Counted from the stretch's first letter, positions 52,912 to 63,337 are shown. The stretch: 64,000 nt of DNA from Jeotgalibaca caeni (GCF_028863945.1 NZ_JARBEA010000003.1:17505-81504); one strand, 5' to 3'. Translations and numbers: made by a program. The notes: generated by a model from the sequence alone, not told the origin.

Positions 52912-54682
52912 ACGAAAAGCTACCTTCACGATTAAGGAACAAGTTCGTATCTTATCTGGCCTGTTCTCTTTTACGAAGCCATACTGGATTCCTTTCTTCC
53001 TCTCCATTGTCTTAATGATGGTTATTTCTGGAATCAATGCCTATTTACCAGTGGTCATTCAGCGATATATTGATGAGTATTTATCGGTTAATCAAGCAAC
53101 CTTAGCTGCTACGATCCGGATCTCTGTATTTTATTTAAGCTTTGTCCTATTGAAAATGGTGGTTGTTTACCTCAAGGATTATGCATTCAAGTTGGCTTCT
53201 GAAAAGACCGTAGCGGATATGCGAAATGGGGTTTACCACAAAGTAGTCCATTTGGGGATGCGTTATTTTGACCAAACACCGAATGGTTCGATTGTCTCTC
53301 GGGTGACAAATGATACAGAAACAATTAAGGAATTTTGGAATGTATTCTTAACTTTCTTAGATGGATTACTAAATGCAATTTCCATTGGGATTGCCATGTT
53401 TGCCTTAAATGTGAATCTTGCCTCCGTATTTCTTGCTTTTATTCCGGTAGTGATTGGATTAATTTACGTTTACCAAAAGTATAGTACACTCATTTATGGA
53501 AGAATGCGGGAAGCGCTGAGCCAAGTGAATGCAAAATTAAGCGAATCGATCAGCGGAATGAGTATCATTCAGCATTTCCACCAAGAGGATCGGATGAAGA
53601 ATGAATTTGATGTAGTGAACCAACAATATGTGGTTGCACGTACAAATATGTTTAAGATGAATGCATTACTATTGATGCCGGCAATTAACTTGCTGGAATC
53701 AATCGCTTTGTTCCTGGTGCTGTGGATTTTTGGACTTCGTCATTTAGAAGGGCTGACCGTTGATATTGGGATTGTTTTTGCCTTTACTTCTTATGCCAAG
53801 TCATTCTTCCAACCAATTGGAAATATGCTGGACAGTCTCAGTGTTTTCCAAGACGGGCTCGTATCAGGTACACGAGTATTAGAATTGCTCCACCGGGAAG
53901 ACATCGCACCGGAAGCAAAAGAGGGTGCAACAGGAGACATCACTTCTGGGAAAATTGAGATTCGCAATCTATCCTTCTCTTATGATCAAGAAAAAGAAGT
54001 ATTGCAAAATATTAATATAGAAGCAGAACCAGGACAAACCATTGCTTTGGTTGGTCAAACTGGATCAGGTAAGAGTTCGATTATTAATGTATTGATGCGC
54101 TTCTATGATTTTGAAAAAGGGGAAGTCTTGTTGGATGGACAAAACATAAAAGATATCCCTACACAAAAATTACGTGAACAAATGGGACTCGTATTGCAGG
54201 ACAGTTTCATGTTCTACGGTGATATCGCCGATAACATTCGCTTGCATGGGAATTATACAGATGAAGAAATTCGCCAAGCAGCAGAGTTTGTCAATGCGGA
54301 TAGTTTCATCAATGAATTAGAAGGCGGTTATCATACAAAAGTGATTGAAGGTGGCGCAACCCTTTCAACAGGAGAGAAGCAGTTACTAAGTTTCGCTCGA
54401 ACGATTGTGCGTAATCCTAAAATTCTAATTTTAGATGAAGCAACCGCTAATATTGATACAGAGACAGAGAAGAAGATTCAAAAAGGGTTGGAAAATATGC
54501 GCCGAGGTCGTACCACGATCATTATTGCACACAGATTATCTACCATTCGCGATGCAGATAAGATTTATGTATTGCGCCATGGAAATATCATTGAAGCAGG
54601 TACGCATGACGATTTAATTGCGCAAAACGGTGTCTATCATGATATGTATCAACTACAAACCTTCCAAGAAAATAAAGACTAA
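52904..54682 (+). CDS. Multidrug-type ABC exporter, catalytic-site subunit
   Basis: A 592-residue half transporter with Walker A QTGSGKSSI, Walker B ILILDEATA including the catalytic Glu, and an altered signature LSTGEKQLL. Together with the subunit upstream it gives one full and one degenerate ATP site, as in BmrCD/LmrCD. Substrates may be drugs or lipids. Confidence 0.93.
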   Translation: MAERKATFTIKEQVRILSGLFSFTKPYWIPFFLSIVLMMVISGINAYLPVVIQRYIDEYLSVNQATLAATIRISVFYLSFVLLKMVVVYLKDYAFKLASEKTVADMRNGVYHKVVHLGMRYFDQTPNGSIVSRVTNDTETIKEFWNVFLTFLDGLLNAISIGIAMFALNVNLASVFLAFIPVVIGLIYVYQKYSTLIYGRMREALSQVNAKLSESISGMSIIQHFHQEDRMKNEFDVVNQQYVVARTNMFKMNALLLMPAINLLESIALFLVLWIFGLRHLEGLTVDIGIVFAFTSYAKSFFQPIGNMLDSLSVFQDGLVSGTRVLELLHREDIAPEAKEGATGDITSGKIEIRNLSFSYDQEKEVLQNINIEAEPGQTIALVGQTGSGKSSIINVLMRFYDFEKGEVLLDGQNIKDIPTQKLREQMGLVLQDSFMFYGDIADNIRLHGNYTDEEIRQAAEFVNADSFINELEGGYHTKVIEGGATLSTGEKQLLSFARTIVRNPKILILDEATANIDTETEKKIQKGLENMRRGRTTIIIAHRLSTIRDADKIYVLRHGNIIEAGTHDDLIAQNGVYHDMYQLQTFQENKD

Positions 54683-54693
54683 GGGAGCAACAA

Positions 54694-55293
54694 ATGGCAA
54701 CGAAATTTTATGCAGTTCGCAAAGGCAAGAAGCCGGGAATATATCGGACATGGCCGGAAGCCCAGAAACAAATTATGGGCTTCTCAGGAGCAGAGTTTAA
54801 GTCATTCCCCACTGAAAGAGAGGCACAGGATTTTATTACACCTCCTGAACAAGTTGCAGTCGATTGGGCAGCTGCCGATACAATCGAAGCATATGTGGAC
54901 GGTTCCTTCGACCGAATTAGCAACCGCTACAGCTATGGCGTTGTAATTGTAAAAAATGGGGAAGTGCTGGATTCTTTTTACCAAGCTGGGTCTGATTCAC
55001 GCTATCTAGAAAGTTTTCAAATAGCAGGAGAAGTATTTGGCGCATTAGCTGCTATTCGTTGGGCAATCGAACATAACTATCGTGCCATCCAGATCCGCTA
55101 CGACTATATGGGAATTGAACAGTGGGCGTTGGGAATGTGGAAAACAAATAAACCTGTTTCGAAAGATTACGTTCAACAATTCAAAGAGTTGGCCCCACAA
55201 ATTATGGTTCGTTTTAAGAAGGAAAAAGCCCATACTGGGATAGAATATAATGAGTTAGCCGACCAATTAGCCAAAAAAGCCTTACAAAAATAA
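54694..55293 (+). CDS. rnhA: Ribonuclease H1 with viroplasmin N-terminal domain
   Basis: A 199-residue protein. Residues 1-50 are a viroplasmin-type (RNA/DNA hybrid-binding) domain (KFYAVRKGKKPGIYRTWPE). Residues about 65-199 are RNase H1, with catalytic acidic residues in AYVDGSF, AGEVFGAL, RYDYMG and ELADQLA. It removes RNA from hybrids. It starts 11 bases after the exporter. Confidence 0.92.
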   Translation: MATKFYAVRKGKKPGIYRTWPEAQKQIMGFSGAEFKSFPTEREAQDFITPPEQVAVDWAAADTIEAYVDGSFDRISNRYSYGVVIVKNGEVLDSFYQAGSDSRYLESFQIAGEVFGALAAIRWAIEHNYRAIQIRYDYMGIEQWALGMWKTNKPVSKDYVQQFKELAPQIMVRFKKEKAHTGIEYNELADQLAKKALQK

Positions 55294-55303
55294 GAAGCAA
55301 TGG

Positions 55304-55349
55304 AAGCATAGAAATGGGAGTGGGAATCGCTCCTATTCTATGCTTTTTT
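55304..55349 (+). terminator. Terminator after rnhA
   Basis: AAGCATAGAA.TGGGAG / CTCCTATTCTATGCTTTTTT hairpin. Confidence 0.9.
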
Positions 55350-55440
55350 ATTATTTAATTCTAATCCGAAATAATTTGAATTTTGGTTCATGCTCCTGTA
55401 AGATAAAACTACTTTTAGACAATAAAAATGAGGTATGACA

Positions 55441-56766
55441 ATGAGAAAAAAATTAGTCTCTTTGCTAATTGCTTTCGTGGGTGTGGCATTGTTAGCGATT
55501 CCTATTTATTCTCTGCAGTTAGAATATGAGAGTCAATATCGTGAAAATGCCAAGACAGCGGCAGCGCAAGAATTGAGGCGGATCAAGGAAGTGATTCAAG
55601 CCGACTTAAAATTTAGTTTGAATTACGCTCATTTTCTAGAATTAGTGATTAAGCAGAACCCAGACTTTGCAGATGAAGAACTGGGAATTTATGCTGAAAT
55701 GATTACTTCAGAGAATCCCCTTGTAGATACTGTCTTTTTTACGAGAAAAGGAATTGTTGACTTTATCTATCCTTTGCCTGAAGGTGGGCAGGAACTCTTA
55801 GGTGGCGACATCTTCAAAGACCCGACCAGAATTGCCAGTCTCCAGTATGCGATTGAAAATCGTACTGCTGTCACACAAGGTCCTTTAATTGAAGAAAATA
55901 TGCGCGTATACAATCGTCAACCTATCTTTATCGAGGATGAGTTTTATGGTTTTGTTTCGATTAGTGTTGATTTCTATACTCTGTTAAAAGAAAACGATGT
56001 AACAGAAGAAAAAGGCGAACTCTCTTTAGCCCTTCAAGTTGATTCTCCCTATAGTGAAGTTCCTCCAGAAGTTGTTTGGGGAGACCCTTCTGTACTGGAA
56101 ATTGAGCCCGTTACAGAAGTAATTGAATTTCCAGGTGAAGAGTGGATACTGGCAGCTTATCCGAAAACAGGCTGGGACGTGTTGCCTCGCCAATTTTTCT
56201 TTCAGTTGCTACCTTATTATATTTCCCTCATCGTCTTTTTCTTAACCGTCTTTACCTTTGTTTTCCTCTATTGGGATCGTCGGGAGAAAGCTTACTTCGA
56301 TGGCTTAACTCAAACGCTTAATAAGGTTCATTTTGAACGGTATGTGGATATCCAATTGAAGCTAAATCGTGGAAACGATGCGATGTTGCTTGTCGATTTG
56401 AATGAATTTAAGAATATTAATGATACGTATGGACACAGCGTTGGAGACAAAGTGTTGACCGATGTATCGGAACGAATTCGAAAAACGCTTCGCACTACGG
56501 ATAAGCTTGGCCGCATAGGTGGAGATGAGTTCATGGTCTATTTAAAAGATGTAGATTCAGAAAAGAATCTAGCACTAATTCAACAAAAAATTTATGAAGC
56601 GATGAAAGAACCGTTTATTTATCGCTATACCTACTTGCATGCCACTCTTGCCATCGGTGCTGTCATGATTCCGCCAAACGCAACCTTCCAACAAGTTTAT
56701 GAAAAAGTAGATCGCAATATGTACATCCAAAAGACAGCTATAAAAGAAGCCCATAAGAAAACTTAA
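55441..56766 (+). CDS. Membrane diguanylate cyclase
   Basis: A 441-residue sensor enzyme. A membrane helix near residues 5-24 and a second at about 255-278 enclose an extracellular Cache-like sensor domain. The cytoplasmic GGDEF domain has an intact RIGGDEFMVYL and an RxxD product-inhibition site (RTTDKLG) five residues before it. It should make c-di-GMP. ATG 55441 is used (GAGG at a proper distance). It opens the c-di-GMP/glycosyltransferase locus. Confidence 0.93.
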   Translation: MRKKLVSLLIAFVGVALLAIPIYSLQLEYESQYRENAKTAAAQELRRIKEVIQADLKFSLNYAHFLELVIKQNPDFADEELGIYAEMITSENPLVDTVFFTRKGIVDFIYPLPEGGQELLGGDIFKDPTRIASLQYAIENRTAVTQGPLIEENMRVYNRQPIFIEDEFYGFVSISVDFYTLLKENDVTEEKGELSLALQVDSPYSEVPPEVVWGDPSVLEIEPVTEVIEFPGEEWILAAYPKTGWDVLPRQFFFQLLPYYISLIVFFLTVFTFVFLYWDRREKAYFDGLTQTLNKVHFERYVDIQLKLNRGNDAMLLVDLNEFKNINDTYGHSVGDKVLTDVSERIRKTLRTTDKLGRIGGDEFMVYLKDVDSEKNLALIQQKIYEAMKEPFIYRYTYLHATLAIGAVMIPPNATFQQVYEKVDRNMYIQKTAIKEAHKKT

Positions 56767-56884
56767 TTCTGGTCATTTAGAGTCGATATATTGAATAGAA
56801 GTTAATAAATCTTTATAATCGAGAAGTAAGCGTCAGTATTTCTTTTACCCAAACGTTTATCTCATAAGGAGAGGTTTTGTCGCG

Positions 56885-57601
56885 ATGTACCGAAAAGAAA
56901 TTGAGGATTTGTATTTTGTCTACCAACCTATTGTAAAAGTGTGTTTGGCTGAAGATCGAGAAGTGCACGCGTACGAAGTTTTGTTGCGTAGCAGAAAAAC
57001 GAATGGGTTTCCTTTAGAACTATTTATGAAGTTGATTCATACAAATGAAGGAAATGCAGTACTCTTAGAAAAGTGCATGGAACTAATTGCCACTTATTTC
57101 TCTGGAACCGAGAAAACCCGAGTATGCTTGAATTTACACCAAGATCAACTGTTACATTCGTCTACTTGGGATTATTTAGAAAAAATGACGCCCTACAGTG
57201 AACGCTTAGTTTTAGAAATTACGGAATTGCCTCCCTATTATTTGCGTTATACAGATAACCAAAATAGTTTAGACTTAAAATCAGTGATGGGACGAATTAA
57301 ATCGTATGGATTCCATATTGCACTCGATGATATTTCTAGTGGTCAAAACACAATGTTGACTGCAATTGAAAATATCCATAACCTATCTTACGTGAAATTT
57401 TCCTTATTACCCTTTCGTAAAATGGAAGAAACCTCTCTCTTTCTGTTTTTGAAGGCTTGGCAGCATACGGTTAATCATTATGGTATTTGTTTTATTGTGG
57501 AGGGTGTAGAAGACAAAGCGTATGCTAAAAAATTAATGGAAATTGGTGTCTTGTATCAACAAGGATATTATTGGGGCCGAGGTAAAGAATTGACGAGTTA
57601 A
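56885..57601 (+). CDS. EAL-domain c-di-GMP phosphodiesterase
   Basis: A 238-residue stand-alone EAL domain. EVLLR replaces the EAL signature, but the metal and catalytic residues are all in place: the Asn of CLNLHQ, the Glu of EITE, both Asp of ALDDIS, the Lys of YVKFS, the Glu of VEGVED and the Gln of QQGYYW. It should degrade c-di-GMP. A TATAAT-like box lies upstream, so it may also have its own promoter. Confidence 0.91.
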   Translation: MYRKEIEDLYFVYQPIVKVCLAEDREVHAYEVLLRSRKTNGFPLELFMKLIHTNEGNAVLLEKCMELIATYFSGTEKTRVCLNLHQDQLLHSSTWDYLEKMTPYSERLVLEITELPPYYLRYTDNQNSLDLKSVMGRIKSYGFHIALDDISSGQNTMLTAIENIHNLSYVKFSLLPFRKMEETSLFLFLKAWQHTVNHYGICFIVEGVEDKAYAKKLMEIGVLYQQGYYWGRGKELTS

Positions 57602-57607
57602 AAGGAG

Positions 57608-57630
57608 AGGTGCGTTGCGCCCCTTTTTTT
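57608..57630 (+). terminator. Partial terminator before the glycosyltransferase
   Basis: AGGTGCG / CGCCCCT stem with one mismatch followed by seven T. It may dampen read-through from the EAL gene. Confidence 0.65.
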
Positions 57631-57655
57631 GTGTCATTTATTAAGGAGAAAAAAG

Positions 57656-59896
57656 ATGAAGATTAGAAAAAAAGTAGTTTATTCCTTGGCGTTTCTTTTT
57701 TCAATTGTCTATCTCACGTGGCGAGGGTTATACACCTTGCCGTTTCAGGAATCATTATTTGCGATTGTCTTTGGAATACTGCTATGGATAAGCGAAATTG
57801 TATCAAACTTTACTGCCGTCATTTTAATTTGGAGCAAAAATAAAGCGAAAGAAATTAAAAAACCAGTCGTTTCTAACGAAGATTACCCAGACGTTGATGT
57901 GTTCATTGCGACCCATAACGAGGAAGAAGAATTGTTGCTGAAGACCGTGAATGCAGCGGTGCGCATGGAGTACCCAGATCAGAGTAAGGTTCATATTTAT
58001 TTGTCAGATGATCAGAATCGCCCTGGAGTCAAAGCTTTGGCCGAGAAATTTAAGATTGGCTATATTGGTTTGACAGGCAATAAGCATGCTAAATCAGGAA
58101 ACTTAAACAATGCGTTAGCACAAACGGATTCTCCTTTAGTGGCTACCTTTGATGCAGATATGATTCCGTATTCGGGCTTTTTGATGGAGACGATTCCTTA
58201 TTTTATTGCGAATCAAAAGGAACGGGAAAATAATACAAATGTAAAACCTCTTGGGTTCATTCAAACTCCGCAAAGTTTTTACAATGCAGATGTATTCCAG
58301 TTTAATTTATTTTCTGAAGAAACGATTCCAAATGAACAGGACTTCTTTTCCAGAGAAGTAAACGTATTGAATAATGTGTATGATGCTGCCATTTATACGG
58401 GATCGAATACGGTGATTGCTAGACGAGCGATTGAGGATGCGGGCGGGTTTCCGACCGATACAATTACGGAAGATTTTGAATTAGGTGCTCTCATTAATAG
58501 TAAAGGCTATAAAAGTATCTCCACCACGGAACCGATGGCAAGCGGGCTTACGCCAACTGATATACCGAGTATGCTGAAGCAACGGATACGTTGGGGGAGA
58601 GGGGTTGTGCAAAGTATTCGCAATTTGAAAATCTTCCGCAATAAGAACCTTTCCTTGCAGCAAAAATTAATTCTCATGAATAGCTACTTGTATTGGTGGT
58701 CATTTGTTAGACGACTGCTGTATATTTTAGCACCGATTCTTTTTACTGTTTTCAGTATACGTGTGGTGGATACGGACTTTTGGACTCTGCTTCTATTCTG
58801 GTTGCCGAGTTATTACTTCCTTCATCTAGCGCAACAGGATCTTTCTACAAATATCCGGACGCAACAGTGGGGAGAAGTACAGGAAACGATTTTGGCACCC
58901 TACTTATTTATTCCGGTGTTCTTGCAGTTTATTGGGATGAAAGAAACGAAGTTTAAGGTTACGAACAAAGGGGCTACTCAAGCAAAAAAAGATTTGTTGT
59001 ATGTTTTGCCACATCTTGTACTATGGGTGTTGACGGTTATTGGGATTGTGAGATTTAACTATGGAAAGTTTGGTTCGGAGATTTTTTATGGAAGTGTCAT
59101 CACATTCTGGCTGTTTACACATTTGTTTAACCTTACTTTTTCCGTGTTATTTTACTTAGGTAGACCGGTTTACCGTAAAACGGAACGATTCTTGGCTCAT
59201 CACGAGCTAACAGTGCAGGCGGGTGCAAAGGAGTACCACTTCCAAACGCATAATATTTCAGAAAATGGTCTGTCTTTCTTAACAGAGTCACCTATTTATT
59301 TCTCGGATTCTATGCCGCTGCTCATTACGATTACTAAGGAAAATTATACTGCTCACCTAACAGGAAGCGTTGTTCGTGTAATCAAACAAGGAAAACAGTG
59401 GCTATATGGGATTTCTTTAGAAGAGATACCGGAGCACGACTATTTGGAATATTTGCAAATCATTTATGACGGCTTCAACAAGAGTTTGCCGCAGTTTCGT
59501 GATGCATGGATGACACCATTTGAGCATTTCTTTGCGAATATTAGCCGAAGATTTGCTCGCTTTAAAGGGCCATCCGCTCCTTTAAGTACATTTCCGATCA
59601 TTGCAATAGAAGAGCCGGTACAGGTGAATGAAGAAGAATGGCTCCTTCACTCGTTTAATTATCAGACAATGGTAGTTTCAACGGAGTCGGAACAAGCTGC
59701 CCCAGTAGCGATTGAGGTGGAAATAGACCAGGTTCGTTTTGACCTGGAATTTATGGAAGAACTTCCGGGGTATAAGTGGCAGTATCGTGTAAAGAACTTG
59801 GAGCAGTTGATTGCTTCAGAACAATTGGATCAACTACTGGCGAAATGGACGCAAGAAGTAGGAGGGACTTATGATTCTAACTACGCTACGACTTAG
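57656..59896 (+). CDS. BcsA-like processive glycosyltransferase with PilZ domain
   Basis: A 746-residue GT2 synthase. Two membrane helices are followed by the catalytic domain (DVDVFIATHNEEEE; ATFDADMIP; TITEDFELG; QRIRWGRG), four or more further helices and a PilZ domain at about residues 510-610, with the c-di-GMP motifs RKTER and NISENG. It should polymerise and export a polysaccharide when c-di-GMP is bound. The sugar is not known; a residual C-terminal part follows PilZ. ATG 57656 with AAGGAG is used. Confidence 0.93.
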   Translation: MKIRKKVVYSLAFLFSIVYLTWRGLYTLPFQESLFAIVFGILLWISEIVSNFTAVILIWSKNKAKEIKKPVVSNEDYPDVDVFIATHNEEEELLLKTVNAAVRMEYPDQSKVHIYLSDDQNRPGVKALAEKFKIGYIGLTGNKHAKSGNLNNALAQTDSPLVATFDADMIPYSGFLMETIPYFIANQKERENNTNVKPLGFIQTPQSFYNADVFQFNLFSEETIPNEQDFFSREVNVLNNVYDAAIYTGSNTVIARRAIEDAGGFPTDTITEDFELGALINSKGYKSISTTEPMASGLTPTDIPSMLKQRIRWGRGVVQSIRNLKIFRNKNLSLQQKLILMNSYLYWWSFVRRLLYILAPILFTVFSIRVVDTDFWTLLLFWLPSYYFLHLAQQDLSTNIRTQQWGEVQETILAPYLFIPVFLQFIGMKETKFKVTNKGATQAKKDLLYVLPHLVLWVLTVIGIVRFNYGKFGSEIFYGSVITFWLFTHLFNLTFSVLFYLGRPVYRKTERFLAHHELTVQAGAKEYHFQTHNISENGLSFLTESPIYFSDSMPLLITITKENYTAHLTGSVVRVIKQGKQWLYGISLEEIPEHDYLEYLQIIYDGFNKSLPQFRDAWMTPFEHFFANISRRFARFKGPSAPLSTFPIIAIEEPVQVNEEEWLLHSFNYQTMVVSTESEQAAPVAIEVEIDQVRFDLEFMEELPGYKWQYRVKNLEQLIASEQLDQLLAKWTQEVGGTYDSNYATT

Positions 59897-61706
59897 TATT
59901 TTTATTCTGTCGCTGTATGGATATGCCGCATTGTTTGCATTCCGTTTAGGTTTTCATAAACAGATGAGCTGGATCGCCAGTATTTGTGCCCAAATCTTGA
60001 TTCTTTATGCGGGTGCTTACCTGGGCTTCTTACCAATAACAGGATGGGTTTTGTTTGCTGTCGGAATGATTCTTTCTCTCTATTATTTTATTAAAGAGAG
60101 AAGATACCGATTTTTTGAAATAAACTTTGTGACCATTGGGATGACTGTTTATTTTGTGGTGTTTGCGGGAACACTTTTGCAGACGTACTTGGAGCATTAT
60201 GACAACTATTCCCACTGGGCAATCATTGTGAAGTTTCTCTATACAGAAGGTCGTTTGCCAACTGCAACTGACTCGATCATCAGTTTTACTTCTTATCCGC
60301 TCGGTAGCTCCTTGTTTGTTTATTACACGACATTAATTGCTGGATTCAGTGACCAGATTATGTTGGTGGGCCAATTCATCCTTATCATCAGTAGTTTGTA
60401 CGCTCTTTTTGTGATCTTGCGTGATCGCAGACGCAGGTTGATTACCGCGATGATGTTTACCTTTTTTGCGGTATTTAATCACTTCAATATTGCTATTCGC
60501 ATCAACAATCTATTAGTGGACTATTTGTTGGCAGTCCTTACCTTAGCAGGGATAGCTGGATTGTTCCACTTGCAAAAAGACAGCAAACGAATGGCTTGGT
60601 ATTTGGTTCTCATTGTCGGGACCTTAAGTATGATTAAAAATAGTGCCCTATTCTTTGTCGGGGTGTTATTTCTCTATTATCTCTATCTGTTGATAAAAAA
60701 TCGCAAACAGTCAAAAAATCATTCCCGGTATTTTGGGATAGGGGTTGCTGCTTTAGTAGCGAGCATGCTGCCGTTTCTAACATGGTTGGCACATGTGAGG
60801 AGTAATTTTCCACAGTCGAAGCATGAAGTAAGCCTATCTGCCTACCAGCAGATGTTTGAGCAAAAGGATTACGCGATTCTAGAACAGATTACGGATCTCT
60901 ATGTTTCTACAATTACCGATTTTTCTATTCTATCTACCCAAGGAATTCTTTTGGTGAATGTATTGTTCATCGGAGGGTACCTGATTATTCGCTGGGGATT
61001 CAATCGGAAAAATACGCTGCTTCGATATGCGGTAGCAACAAACGCAATGATTATCGCCTATTACTTCGGAATTTATTTGATGTTCCTGTTTTCAATGCCA
61101 ACAGAAGAAGCTCTGTACTTGGCCGGATTTGAGCGCTATGCATCCACAATCGTCATTCTGGCATTGGGAATTTGTATGCTGGTACTGGCTCGGGAAATTG
61201 ATTATACATTCTATGAACCGATTGTCGTCAAGCGTAATTACCGCAGCTATAAGAACATCAGAACGAAAAAGATCTATCAATATACCACCTTGTTCCTGAT
61301 ATTTGTTGCGACCTTGCTCTTTCTCTCAGAAAACAATGGGATGCGATACAACAATGCCAACTTCGCCGATTCAGTTCCTGCTCGATTTTCCCAAGTAGTA
61401 GGTAATGAGATGAAGCTGAATGAACAACGCTACTTGGTTGTGACGACCAATAAGGAAGCAGTGGAAAATTACCAAGTCGGTTTTGTGGGAACGTATTTCC
61501 TTTACTCCCCGCATGTCTTCGGGCGTGAAGACTTTGTGATGGATCAGGAGCCTTTTATAGCATTGCTAGAAGAGTATGATAAAATCGTCGTCTTGGAGGA
61601 ACATTTTACCTTTAATGTGATGATGGAACAAAGCTTTGAAACTTCTTTACAGCCCGGTGTTTATGAAGTAGCAGAAATTGTGAATCAAACGCTCACCACA
61701 GAATAA
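59871..61706 (+). CDS. Polytopic membrane protein of exopolysaccharide locus
   Basis: A 611-residue protein with about 12-14 membrane helices. An early outside loop has EHYDNYSHWAIIVKFLYTEGRLP, reminiscent of GT-C type glycosyltransferases with acidic residues in the first loop. It overlaps the synthase gene by 26 bases, so the two are coupled. A role in polymer transfer or modification is likely, but not shown. Confidence 0.82.
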   Translation: MILTTLRLSIFILSLYGYAALFAFRLGFHKQMSWIASICAQILILYAGAYLGFLPITGWVLFAVGMILSLYYFIKERRYRFFEINFVTIGMTVYFVVFAGTLLQTYLEHYDNYSHWAIIVKFLYTEGRLPTATDSIISFTSYPLGSSLFVYYTTLIAGFSDQIMLVGQFILIISSLYALFVILRDRRRRLITAMMFTFFAVFNHFNIAIRINNLLVDYLLAVLTLAGIAGLFHLQKDSKRMAWYLVLIVGTLSMIKNSALFFVGVLFLYYLYLLIKNRKQSKNHSRYFGIGVAALVASMLPFLTWLAHVRSNFPQSKHEVSLSAYQQMFEQKDYAILEQITDLYVSTITDFSILSTQGILLVNVLFIGGYLIIRWGFNRKNTLLRYAVATNAMIIAYYFGIYLMFLFSMPTEEALYLAGFERYASTIVILALGICMLVLAREIDYTFYEPIVVKRNYRSYKNIRTKKIYQYTTLFLIFVATLLFLSENNGMRYNNANFADSVPARFSQVVGNEMKLNEQRYLVVTTNKEAVENYQVGFVGTYFLYSPHVFGREDFVMDQEPFIALLEEYDKIVVLEEHFTFNVMMEQSFETSLQPGVYEVAEIVNQTLTTE

Positions 61707-61727
61707 ACGACAGAGAGCGTTTTTATT
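61688..61727 (+). terminator. Terminator overlapping the membrane-protein stop
   Basis: AAACGCTC / GAGCGTTTTTATTTT arms flank the stop codon. Confidence 0.7.
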
Positions 61728-61787
61728 TTGGGATGTCTTTTGAGAATGATAAACTATGTTTATTAAAAGACGGGGAGGAAGAGATTC

Positions 61788-62636
61788 ATGAATCATAATA
61801 TTCCAAAGGTTACATTAAATGATGGACATAAAATCCCACTCATTGGGCTAGGGACGGTAGGAACAAAAGGGGCATCCGGCGTTCACGAGTTGCTTAGTGC
61901 CTTTGAAAAAGGGTACCGTTTGATTGATACTTCCACAAATTATGAAAATGAAGGAACAGTCGGCGAAGCAATCCGTCGAAGCAGTATTCCGCGTGAACAA
62001 TTCATTATCAGTTCTAAACTACCTGGCGCGCATCACAAGCATGATGAAGCCATTTATATGATTCAAGAACAGCTCTATCGAATTGGTTTGGCATACTTTG
62101 ACAAGTATTTGATTCATTGGCCGAATCCAAAAGATGGCTTGTATCCAGAAGCGTGGAAGGCATTGGTCCATGCCCAAAAGTATGGCTTGATTCGAACCAT
62201 CGGGGTTTCAAATTTCTTGCCAGAGCACTTAGAAAGAATTATCGATGAAACAGGGGTTGTTCCTGCCACAAATCAGATTGAACTGCATCCGTACTTCAAC
62301 CAAAGAGAACAACGCCAAGTCCATGAAGAGTTGGGCATCATCACAGAATCATGGAGTCCTTTTGGTAGAGGGAAGAATGACGTGTTTAGTGACGAGGTTA
62401 TTAAAACCATTGCTGAAACACATAAGAAGACGCCTGCTCAAGTGATTCTACGCTGGAATGTCCAGTTAGGTAACATTGCGATTCCAAAGGCAGGTACGGA
62501 AGAACACCAAGAACAAAACTTACAAATTTTTGATTTTGAACTATCTACCGATGAGATGTTCCAGATGAATAGCTTAAATAAATCAGACGGCAGGATTGAT
62601 AATCAAGATCCGGCTGAATACCATGAATATACATAA
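61788..62636 (+). CDS. Aldo/keto reductase
   Basis: A 282-residue NADPH-dependent reductase. The catalytic tetrad is visible: Asp and Tyr in LIDTSTNYENE, Lys in ISSKLPG, and His in YLIHWPNP. IGVSNFLPEHL and the late IPKAGTEEH cofactor loop are standard. AGGAAGAG precedes the ATG. Substrate unknown. Confidence 0.92.
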   Translation: MNHNIPKVTLNDGHKIPLIGLGTVGTKGASGVHELLSAFEKGYRLIDTSTNYENEGTVGEAIRRSSIPREQFIISSKLPGAHHKHDEAIYMIQEQLYRIGLAYFDKYLIHWPNPKDGLYPEAWKALVHAQKYGLIRTIGVSNFLPEHLERIIDETGVVPATNQIELHPYFNQREQRQVHEELGIITESWSPFGRGKNDVFSDEVIKTIAETHKKTPAQVILRWNVQLGNIAIPKAGTEEHQEQNLQIFDFELSTDEMFQMNSLNKSDGRIDNQDPAEYHEYT

Positions 62637-62653
62637 TTTCTTTTTTGTTAAGG

Positions 62654-63337
62654 CTAATGAGCGACGTCTTTCTCGGCAGTTGGGGTACTTAGCCAACGGA
62701 CGAGTTTTGGATGGAAGTGTTTCATGAACCAACCCAAAATTTTGCCGATAAATACAGAAGCAAACACCGTGACGATACCAATGGAGCCAAAGGAACGCAA
62801 GAAAATAAGACATATTAATCCGGCGACAATTACGTTTATGACGTCTCCAGTAATTTTTGCTTTTCCAAACGGCATGTGGAGTTCACGGCTGATGACTTTT
62901 GTTAATTCATCATAAGGCATCAAGGTAAGTTTCGTGCTCGAATAAAGGAATAATCCACCGGCTACTAGAAACAGGCTGATGGATAAATACAAACCCTGCA
63001 CGATGAGGGATGTGTGTACGGGAATCCACATGTCAATCAAGCGTAAGCTCAAGTCTATGAAAAAGCCAAATAAAAAAGCAATCACCATTTGGATGAGTGC
63101 ATCTTTCCATTCAAATCGCTTCGCCAAGATCACTTGAATAATAATGAATAGTAGATGGGTCAAGATTGTAGTCATGCCAACTGTTATGCCGGTAGTCAGT
63201 GAAACGGCATAAGCGAGGGATGAGACAGGTGAGACAGCAAGGTTAGCAACAATCGATAGGCTTACCCCAAATGATAATAGAAATAGGCCGACCACATATA
63301 GTCCAAGTCGTTTTAATCGGAACGTTTTTTGAATCAC
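62654..63337 (-). CDS. YczE/YyaS/YitT-family membrane protein
   Basis: A protein of about 227 residues with five membrane helices, matching the YczE-type family by LLSFGVSLSIVANLAVSPVSSLAYAVS at its start and LMPYDELTKVI in the middle. Function unknown. The GTG at 63337 is chosen since AGGAGG abuts the ATG at 63343 and leaves no room for it to serve that start. It converges with the reductase. Confidence 0.82.
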   Translation of the reverse strand: MIQKTFRLKRLGLYVVGLFLLSFGVSLSIVANLAVSPVSSLAYAVSLTTGITVGMTTILTHLLFIIIQVILAKRFEWKDALIQMVIAFLFGFFIDLSLRLIDMWIPVHTSLIVQGLYLSISLFLVAGGLFLYSSTKLTLMPYDELTKVISRELHMPFGKAKITGDVINVIVAGLICLIFLRSFGSIGIVTVFASVFIGKILGWFMKHFHPKLVRWLSTPTAEKDVAH

